Shown one piece after another: positions 42,892-48,527 of a DNA stretch of 51,839 nt. The notes under the pieces are model-generated. The model made no database searches, was not told the DNA's origin, and saw nothing but the letters and a program-made list of their open reading frames with translations. This DNA comes from Anaerolineae bacterium (GTDB lineage: Bacteria; Chloroflexota; Anaerolineae; B4-G1): positions 1 through 51,839 of the forward strand of contig JAUWNP010000009.1 of the NCBI GenBank assembly GCA_030612585.1, written 5' to 3'. The position numbers and the translations under genes are program-made. Each line of letters opens with the position of its first letter. Positions within the stretch are counted from its first letter, which is position 1.

Positions 42892-43623
42892 ATCTGCGAC
42901 ATCCTTCAAGAAACGCCGCTCAATCTCCATAATCTTGTCCACCCGCCGAGCGTGGCGCCCGCCGCCGAAGGGGGTCTCGAGCCAGGTTTTGACAATCTGC
43001 CGGGCCAGGTTGGGGCCGATCAGCCCAGCACCCAGCGTCAGCACGTTGGCATTGTTGTGCTCGCGGCTATTGGCGGCGGTGGCCTGGTCGTAGCATAAGC
43101 CAGCGCGCACGCCCGGCACCTTATTGGCTACCATGCACGAGCCGATGCCCGCGCCGTCCACGACGATGCCGCGCCAGGCACGACCCTGGGCCACCAACTG
43201 CGCCACCGCAAAGGCGAAGTCCGGGTAATCCACTGAGTTGGTGCTGTCAGTTCCGCAGTCCACGACGCCGTAGCCCAGTTCGCCCAGATAGTCCTTCAGC
43301 ATCTCCTTCAACTCGTACCCGCCGTGATCGGTTCCGATGGCAACGGTCTGCTGGCCTGGAGGGCGGGAAAGCGTGGGGGTGTGGGGGTGTGGGGGTGTGG
43401 GAGTATAGGAGAGGGTCACGTGCCGTTCCATAGCCACCTGCTGGGCCAGGGGAGTGATGAGTGCCCCAATGGGCACGGAAAGACGCCCGCCAACCGGAGC
43501 AGCCTGCACGTCCGCCTCCGTCACCAGGGGCCGGGCGGCTACCGGCTGGGAGTGTTGTGGCAATCCCAACGTGCGGTAGACCACACGGCGTACCATTTGG
43601 CGAACCTGATCCTCGTCCAGCAC
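42886..43623 (-). CDS. RpiB/LacAB-like sugar-phosphate isomerase with cargo extension
   Basis: The GTG at 43623 lies 7 bp after AAGGAG. The frame extends to 43653, but that is next to the predicted transcript start. Residues 1-20 form an amphipathic helix (DQVRQMVRRVVYRTLG), followed by a small conserved-looking segment (SVPIGALITPLAQQVAMERH) and a Pro-His-Thr linker. The isomerase domain starts at about 93: IGTDHGGYELKEML, PDFAFAVAQLV, NKVPGVRAGLCYD and SREHNNANVLTLGAG. At the position where E. coli-type RpiB has the CGTGIG base cysteine it reads DGAGIG (Asp156). The substrate is probably a sugar phosphate feeding DeoC. Confidence 0.9.
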   Translation of the reverse strand: MLDEDQVRQMVRRVVYRTLGLPQHSQPVAARPLVTEADVQAAPVGGRLSVPIGALITPLAQQVAMERHVTLSYTPTPPHPHTPTLSRPPGQQTVAIGTDHGGYELKEMLKDYLGELGYGVVDCGTDSTNSVDYPDFAFAVAQLVAQGRAWRGIVVDGAGIGSCMVANKVPGVRAGLCYDQATAANSREHNNANVLTLGAGLIGPNLARQIVKTWLETPFGGGRHARRVDKIMEIERRFLKDVADP

Positions 43624-43662
43624 TCTGACTCTCCTTGTTATCACTCGAATCACCGGATACAG

Positions 43663-43691
43663 ATTATATCACTACTAGGCATAGAAGCCAA
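43663..43691 (-). promoter_or_regulatory. Promoter of the microcompartment operon
   Basis: On the minus strand TTGGCT (43686-43691) and a perfect TATAAT (43663-43668) are 17 bp apart. The GTG start of the RpiB-like gene lies about 40 bp downstream of the -10. No other clear promoter was found within the locus. Confidence 0.75.
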
Positions 43692-43733
43692 ATGTAATAT
43701 GTAAGGGGATTTCGAAACAAATGAACAATGGGG

Positions 43734-44753
43734 TCAATGGGCTGCTGTGGTGGCGGGTGGAGGGGAGAAGAGGTCAGTGATCAGGGCGTCTATCGGGTCT
43801 GGGATGGGAACCAAGACCGAAGCACCGCCGGGCGTGACCCAGGGCTGGGTACAGGTCTCGTCAATGGCAGCCGTCGTTATCTGGTCGGCAGGAATGCGGC
43901 TGGTGATGACAGCCAGGTCCACGATCTCCCCCAGCGTCAGATCAGTCTCGAAAGCAGTCTGAAGGGCGGACCAGAGTTGCGGGGATTGCGCGACCAGGCC
44001 CGGCAGCAGGTCGAACTGCGTGACCCGGTCGCGCACGACCAGCACCAGTTGTCGCTGGCGGGCGGTGCGGTCGAAGTCGCCGCCGGGGGTGGCGCGGGTG
44101 CGGGCGTACTTGAGAGTTGTGGCACCGTCCAGGTGATGCTGACCGGCGGGCAGGTAGAACGGATCGTAACCAATACCGCTGTCCGGGTAGGTCGGGTCGG
44201 AGATGTCGTAAGGCACATCCACATCCACACCGCCGATGGCGTCAATCAGCGTGACGAAGGCGTCAAAGTCGAGAGAGACGGCGTACTGCACCGGGATGCC
44301 GAGGGTGGCGGATACGGCCTGGCGGGCCAGGGCCAGGCCGCCTGTCCCATCCTGCTCGCCCCAGGCATAGGCGGCGTTGATGCGTTCCTGCCCGTGATCG
44401 GGAATCTCGACGTAGAGGTCGCGCGGGATGGAAAGTATGACGATACGTTGAGCGGCAGGGTCCAGGCTGAAGAGCATCAGCGTGTCGGTGTTGTTGGTGC
44501 CGCCCCCCGGGCCACGCCGGTCAGTGCCCAGGAGCAGCACAGTGGTCGACCCGACCTCGGGGCGGGGTTTGGACAACGGCGTGACGGGTTTATGAACGGC
44601 AGGCGTGGGAGGTGCGTAGTAAACGGTAGGCGTCGGGTGGGCCGGGGTGAGTACAGCATGGCTGCAGGCCGTCAGCGCGATTAGTGCCAGAAGCAGGATA
44701 GAAACCAGGTTTTTCGGAAAAAACCTGGTTTCTCTGATCGTTCGTCGAATCAT
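43734..44753 (-). CDS. LCP (LytR-CpsA-Psr) family protein
   Basis: The ATG at 44753 follows GGAGGGAG and overlaps the upstream stop by 4 bp. Residues 1-30 hold the anchor (VSILLLALIALTACS, possibly a lipobox) preceded by RETRFFPKNL, which is encoded by palindromic repeat D. The LCP domain runs from about 75: VLLLGTDRRG, TDTLMLFSLDP, VILSIPRDLYVEIP, RINAAYAWGEQ, VTLIDAIGGVDVDV and KYARTRA. LCP enzymes attach lipid-linked glycopolymers to peptidoglycan or proteins outside the membrane. 339 residues. Confidence 0.9.
   Translation of the reverse strand: MIRRTIRETRFFPKNLVSILLLALIALTACSHAVLTPAHPTPTVYYAPPTPAVHKPVTPLSKPRPEVGSTTVLLLGTDRRGPGGGTNNTDTLMLFSLDPAAQRIVILSIPRDLYVEIPDHGQERINAAYAWGEQDGTGGLALARQAVSATLGIPVQYAVSLDFDAFVTLIDAIGGVDVDVPYDISDPTYPDSGIGYDPFYLPAGQHHLDGATTLKYARTRATPGGDFDRTARQRQLVLVVRDRVTQFDLLPGLVAQSPQLWSALQTAFETDLTLGEIVDLAVITSRIPADQITTAAIDETCTQPWVTPGGASVLVPIPDPIDALITDLFSPPPATTAAH
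44700..44733. repeat. 34-bp palindromic repeat D, copy 3 (in LCP gene)
   Basis: AGAAACCAGGTTTTTCGG, then AAAAAACCTGGTTTCT. Translated in frame on the minus strand as ETRFFPKNLVS immediately before the membrane helix. Confidence 0.85.
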
Positions 44754-46006
44754 TGTTCTCCCTCCAACAAGTTCTCCATCAGTGTCTCGATCTCTTCCGG
44801 CTGGGGCAGCAGCACGCGCTTGCCAGCAGGTGTGGTGTGCTGGACAGTGCAGCACTCGTCGAGCGTGGCGGCGGTGATGTCATCGGCGGTGAGGCTGGTC
44901 GCCATGAGCGCCAGGTCAATCACGTCGCTCAGGGAAAGGTCCGTCTCGAAACCGCCCACGATGGCCGCCCAGAGAGTGGGGGCCTGGGCGATGAGGCCGG
45001 GCAGCAGATCGAGCCGCGTCACCCGGTCGTGCGCGGCCAGGATGAGTTGCTGCTGGCGGAAGGCGCGGTCGAAGCCAGGGGCCGGGACGACGCGGGTGCG
45101 GGCGTAGCGCAGGGCCGTCTCGCCGTCGAAGTGTTGCTCCCCGGCAGGGATGAGCAGCGGGGCGTAGTCGCCGTGGTCGTCTGGGTAGGTGAGATCCTCA
45201 ATGGGATGGGGCACCACTACGTCCAGACCGCCAATCGCGTCAACCAACGAGGCGAAGCCGTCGAAGCGCACCAGGGCGGCGTGCTGCACAGGAAGGCCCA
45301 AGGTGGCCGAGACCGTCTCCTGCGCCAGTGCTAATCCGCTGGTGTCCTCGTCTCGCTCACCCAACCCATAGATGCTGCCGGCGCGCACCTGCCCGTGACC
45401 GTGCACCTCCACGTACAGGTCGCGAGGGATGGAGAGCAGGAAAGCGCGTTCGGTTTCGGCATCCAGGTAAAAGAGCAGCAGCGCGTCGGTCTCGTCAGAC
45501 GTCTCGCTCTCTCCGTCGATGCCAAGGACGAGAACGGAGATGGACGTGGAGAGACCGCCGAGGGGTGGACGAGGTAGCGGCCCCGCCGCGGGCGATGGGC
45601 TGGTTGGGGACGTGGGACTGGGGGCCGGCGTGGCTTCGGTCAGCATAGGGCCGGTGATAGCCAAGGTATGAATCAGGCCGGCGAGACCCGCGACGAGAAT
45701 CACCAGTGCGGCCACCGTTGCCAGGCTTCGCCATGAGCGCTCAGCCGAACGGTGGCGCGGGAGCGGGCGGGGCGCCGGGCGCTGCTGCGCCCGCCGGCGT
45801 GCCACTGCCTCCCACGAGCGGGCGGGCGACAGCGGGGCCTGCTCTCCCACGGCGCGCAGTGTCGCGGTCAGGTCTTCCGCCGTCTGGGCCAGCGTCTCCA
45901 GGCGGGCGCGGCAGGCAGGGCAGGCGCGCAGGTGGGCCTCAGCCTCGGGCGGAGGCTCCTCTTCGAGGCAGGCCAATAATCGTCGGTCGTTGAGATGTCT
46001 GCTCAC
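44750..46006 (-). CDS. Zinc-finger anti-sigma domain fused to an LCP domain
   Basis: The GTG at 46006 overlaps the sigma-factor stop by 4 bp. Residues 1-50 are a cytoplasmic zinc anti-sigma domain with His25-x3-Cys29-x2-Cys32 (HLRACPAC). A basic Pro-rich linker leads to a membrane helix at about 95-113. Outside lies a complete LCP domain: VLVLGIDGESE, LLSIPRDLYVEV, LVDAIGGLDVVVPHP and RYARTRVVP. So the putative glycopolymer transferase is physically joined to the inhibitor of the adjacent ECF sigma factor. Repeat E inserts RSAERSWRSL just before the helix. 418 residues. The frame to 46216 is rejected. Confidence 0.88.
   Translation of the reverse strand: MSRHLNDRRLLACLEEEPPPEAEAHLRACPACRARLETLAQTAEDLTATLRAVGEQAPLSPARSWEAVARRRAQQRPAPRPLPRHRSAERSWRSLATVAALVILVAGLAGLIHTLAITGPMLTEATPAPSPTSPTSPSPAAGPLPRPPLGGLSTSISVLVLGIDGESETSDETDALLLFYLDAETERAFLLSIPRDLYVEVHGHGQVRAGSIYGLGERDEDTSGLALAQETVSATLGLPVQHAALVRFDGFASLVDAIGGLDVVVPHPIEDLTYPDDHGDYAPLLIPAGEQHFDGETALRYARTRVVPAPGFDRAFRQQQLILAAHDRVTRLDLLPGLIAQAPTLWAAIVGGFETDLSLSDVIDLALMATSLTADDITAATLDECCTVQHTTPAGKRVLLPQPEEIETLMENLLEGEQ
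45724..45752. repeat. Palindromic repeat E, copy 2, in the anti-sigma/LCP gene
   Basis: The reverse complement matches 1507-1535 at 28 of 29 bases. It encodes R-S-A-E-R-S-W-R-S-L between the zinc finger linker and the membrane helix. Confidence 0.85.
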
Positions 46007-46590
46007 GGCACGTCCTCCACACGGTAGCCCATCGCGACAGATGTCTCTTGCCCCAGCAGACGGGCCAGCGTCCGCAGGCCATAGGCGACGCGGGACTTGG
46101 CGGTGCTGACCGGACAGCCGAGGGCCTGGGCCAGCTCGGGGTACGAAAGGGACCCAAAGTAGCGCAGGATCAGGGCCTGGCGCGACTTGCGTGGCACTTG
46201 CTTCAACGCTTCCCACACCATCTGTTGCACCCCCACCAACTCGAGCACGACGTCTGGCTGGTGAGCGGGATTTTCGTCTTCAGGCTCGCGCCCGGCATCC
46301 AACAGGTCTTGTAGCGAGAGCCACTGGAAACGGCGGCGGCGCTGCAGGTCCCGGCAGCGACTGGTGACGATGACCTTGAGCCAGGTGACGAAGGCGGCCC
46401 GCTCTGGGTCGTATTGATCCAGGTGCTGGAAGGCATAGATGAAGGCATTCTGCGTCGCGTCCTCGGCATCCTGCAGGTTTTGCAGTAGCAGGAGAGCCAG
46501 CCGGAGGACGGCCGGGTAGTGGGTCTGGTGTAGTTTGTGGGCAGCAGCCTCATCGCCTGCCAACGCACGCTCGATCAGGTCTTGGGTCAT
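46003..46590 (-). CDS. ECF-family RNA polymerase sigma factor
   Basis: 195 residues from ATG 46590. Region 2 has LLLLQNLQDAEDATQNAFIY and AFVTWLKVIVTSRCRDLQRR; region 4 has KSRQALILRYFGSLSYPELA and CPVSTAKSRVAYGLRTLARL. It is coupled by a 4-bp overlap to the anti-sigma/LCP gene, the normal sigma/anti-sigma arrangement. It should direct transcription of an envelope-stress or wall-assembly regulon. The ribosome site is weak, and a long leader (about 175 nt) with a palindrome precedes it. Confidence 0.92.
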   Translation of the reverse strand: MTQDLIERALAGDEAAAHKLHQTHYPAVLRLALLLLQNLQDAEDATQNAFIYAFQHLDQYDPERAAFVTWLKVIVTSRCRDLQRRRRFQWLSLQDLLDAGREPEDENPAHQPDVVLELVGVQQMVWEALKQVPRKSRQALILRYFGSLSYPELAQALGCPVSTAKSRVAYGLRTLARLLGQETSVAMGYRVEDVP

Positions 46591-46605
46591 CGGGTTAGCC
46601 GGTCC

Positions 46606-46619
46606 GTGGTGATCACCAC
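46606..46619. promoter_or_regulatory. Perfect 14-bp palindrome in the sigma-factor leader
   Basis: GTGGTGATCACCAC lies 16 bp before the sigma start codon. It could be an operator or a translation-controlling hairpin. Confidence 0.4.
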
Positions 46620-46776
46620 CACAGTTCTTATACGCAAGAAGGGGGGCAGAGGTCGGGTTTTTGGGGTAGGGAAAAAGCCAATCCTCTCGGCGGCAGTGCT
46701 GCTTGACGTTCCTACAGATTTGCCCTATACTGGACAATGAACGGCGGTCATTGAAAGGAGGTCTCTGTCGAGTGGA

Positions 46777-46805
46777 ATGATACAATAGACTTCGTGTTTA
46801 TGCAA
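46777..46805 (-). promoter_or_regulatory. Promoter of the sigma/anti-sigma/LCP operon
   Basis: On the minus strand TTGCAT (46800-46805) and TATCAT (46777-46782) are 17 bp apart, a housekeeping-type promoter. No convincing ECF-type self-regulated promoter was found. Confidence 0.6.
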
Positions 46806-46817
46806 GCCTGTCCGGTT

Positions 46818-46839
46818 TATGCGAAGTAATCTTCGCATA
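46818..46839. repeat. Hairpin in the divergent 46591-46918 region
   Basis: TATGCGAAG (46818-46826) and CTTCGCATA (46831-46839) form a perfect 9-bp stem with a TAAT loop. A third TATGC word follows. This 328-bp region has no other gene. Confidence 0.6.
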
Positions 46840-46918
46840 CTACACGTATGCAACATCGGCCTTTGTCGGTTTGGAAAATAGCCAGCCGACAACCTTGTGG
46901 CTTGGAAAAGAGAAGGAT

Positions 46919-47137
46919 ATGCGCGGGAAAGTCGTCGCTGCTATTGCGCTCGTTGTAGTCGGACTGGCGATCATCCTTGTTGTGCCCACAGCCTACGAGG
47001 GGCCGTTGCTACTCTATATCAATGAGCAACACGCCATTCGCTTGGTAGACGCGATGGGACTGGCGGTGGCGATACCGTCTTGGCTGTACCTCAATCTACT
47101 TGTGCTACGGCTGTGGGCCAGACGACGAAAACTCTGA
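46919..47137 (+). CDS. Small two-helix membrane protein, possible integron cassette gene
   Basis: ATG 46919 gives 72 residues with two hydrophobic helices (VVAAIALVVVGLAIILVVP and MGLAVAIPSWLYLNLLVL) and a basic end (WARRRKL). AGAAGGA is almost adjacent to the ATG; a TTG at 46871 is an alternative. I do not recognise the family. The stop lies 18 bp before a sequence with the form of an integron attC site, so this may be the gene of the first cassette. Confidence 0.6.
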   Translation: MRGKVVAAIALVVVGLAIILVVPTAYEGPLLLYINEQHAIRLVDAMGLAVAIPSWLYLNLLVLRLWARRRKL

Positions 47138-47155
47138 AACCGACAGGCCGACGTC

Positions 47156-47298
47156 GCATAACACGCGCTTTGCGGCTGCGCCCAAATTCCCGCCTTTTTT
47201 GCCAGGAAGAGGCACGGTAAGCGAAAGGCAACTTACTGGTAAGACAACCTGAAAGGTGAACGACGGCGGGAACTCCGCAAAGCGCGGACATGTTAGGC
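47156..47298 (+). other. Putative integron attC site 1
   Basis: The site starts with GCATAAC (47156-47162) and ends with GTTAGGC (47292-47298), which fits the GTTRRRY consensus. Inner arms CGCGCTTTGCGG (from 47164) and CCGCAAAGCGCG (47275-47286) pair, followed by TTCCCGCC with GGCGGGAA. The first core base triplet deviates from RYYYAAC at one base. Length is 143 bp, at the long end for attC sites. Orientation matches the flanking genes. Confidence 0.75.
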
Positions 47299-47330
47299 GC
47301 AATTTTGAGTGAATAAAGAGGGGGACAATC

Positions 47331-47750
47331 ATGGCGAGCACTAAACATACGGGCGACCGAGCAACGAAACGGATACGCTGGATTGCCCGAATCTGGGGCA
47401 CCGTAATCATTGCATTCGCTCTACTTATGCTCATCGGCTATGCATGGAACTGGGTGACAACTGGTAAAGCAGACCCGCATGCGGTGGAGGACTATCCCCC
47501 CATTGAAAACCTGATCCCGATCACTTTGGGCCTGAGTGTCCTGGGATTGGGCATTGCCTGGCGTTGGGAGGGATTGGGAGGAGCGATTACCATTGTTTTC
47601 CAGCTGGCAACCCTTGCGGTGCACCACTGGTTGCTCTCTCCCCGACCCTATCCCTATCCATTGACGATAACAATCGCCACTCCTGGAATATTATTCCTGG
47701 TGTGTTGGTGGCGATCGAGAAAGAGGATAATTCCTCAAAACAGCGCCTAA
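47331..47750 (+). CDS. Small polytopic membrane protein, cassette gene
   Basis: 139 residues from ATG 47331, with a GGGGGAC stretch 5-10 bp upstream. Four hydrophobic helices are visible: VIIAFALLMLIGYAWNWV, LIPITLGLSVLGLGIAW, ITIVFQLATLAVHHWLL and LTITIATPGILFLVCWW. The protein ends in a basic tail. I do not recognise a function. The TAA stop lies inside the first core box of attC site 2, the classic arrangement of an integron cassette, and the gene is bounded on both sides by attC-like sites. Confidence 0.8.
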   Translation: MASTKHTGDRATKRIRWIARIWGTVIIAFALLMLIGYAWNWVTTGKADPHAVEDYPPIENLIPITLGLSVLGLGIAWRWEGLGGAITIVFQLATLAVHHWLLSPRPYPYPLTITIATPGILFLVCWWRSRKRIIPQNSA

Positions 47751-47817
47751 CACGGGCTTTGCGGCTCACTTGTTCGCCCAAATGCTTCGCACTTCGCAAA
47801 GCCCGGAAACGTTAGAC
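47745..47817 (+). other. Putative integron attC site 2
   Basis: GCCTAAC (47745-47751) matches RYYYAAC exactly and GTTAGAC (47811-47817) matches GTTRRRY exactly. Inner arms CGGGCTTTGCG and CGCAAAGCCCG pair perfectly, with unpaired bases between arms and core boxes as in real attC sites. Total length 73 bp. Site 1 shares the GCTTTGCGG arm type. Confidence 0.85.
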
Positions 47818-47839
47818 TAAAGGCACGAAAGGAAACAAG

Positions 47840-48499
47840 ATGTCCAAGCAACTCTTGCTGACTATTGGGCGTGGTTTGGCAATGTTGGTGGCGGTGTACG
47901 TGCCTACATTTGCCGTCGTGTCGGCCGTCGTCATCTCAGGGGCCTCGCTGGAGGCTGCGATTCCTGTGATGATAGGTGTCAGCCTGGGAATCGCGTTGCT
48001 CCTCATGGCGACCGTCGGTGGCAGGCGGTTCCGATCCTTTGGGTTTCGTCTCGCAGGGGCTAAGGTGCTTTGGGGGAGCCTTTGTCTGGGTGTGGCGGTG
48101 GCTGTTCTCCTGCGGGGGCTTGCCAGGGTGATGGGCGTGCAACAAGCCTCCATGGCAGAGTTGGCGACCTGGCAGGTCGTCTTGTTTTTCTGGGTAGCCG
48201 CCCCGGTTCAGGAGGAAGTGATCTTCCGGGGGTTGCTGCAGGGGACACTGCAGGGTGGTTTTCCGGGCCTCATCCCGGTCGCCCGGTGGAAGTTCTCAGT
48301 TGCTGCCCTCGTCTCGGCGGTGGCGTTCGCACTCGTGCACCTGGCGCTGCCCACTGTTGGGGCGTCGTCGGGAGCAACGGCCTTTGTTGTGGCCAGCGCG
48401 CTGATCCTTGGACTGGCGGCAGGGCAGTTGCGCTGGAGTACCGGAAGCCTGGTGCCTTGCTTCGTGATCCATGCTCTGTTCAATATCATAATCGGCTGA
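47840..48499 (+). CDS. CPBP-family intramembrane glutamic protease
   Basis: 219 residues, about seven membrane helices. The family motifs are present: QEEVIFRGLLQ (the EExxxR motif), FALVHLALP and CFVIHALFN. CPBP (Abi/CAAX) proteases cleave membrane peptides and often give bacteriocin self-immunity or process prenylated proteins. The ATG follows AAAGGAA by about 7 bp. It begins 23 bp after attC site 2, so it sits where the next cassette gene would be, but no attC was found after it. Confidence 0.9.
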   Translation: MSKQLLLTIGRGLAMLVAVYVPTFAVVSAVVISGASLEAAIPVMIGVSLGIALLLMATVGGRRFRSFGFRLAGAKVLWGSLCLGVAVAVLLRGLARVMGVQQASMAELATWQVVLFFWVAAPVQEEVIFRGLLQGTLQGGFPGLIPVARWKFSVAALVSAVAFALVHLALPTVGASSGATAFVVASALILGLAAGQLRWSTGSLVPCFVIHALFNIIIG

Positions 48500-48527
48500 A
48501 GGTAGAGACGATCAAGGAGGCACGTAG

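Noticed and set aside
46007..46216. An N-terminal extension of the anti-sigma/LCP gene.
   Set aside because: It runs through the sigma-factor gene in another frame. The GTG at 46006 gives the zinc-finger start and the GTGA overlap.
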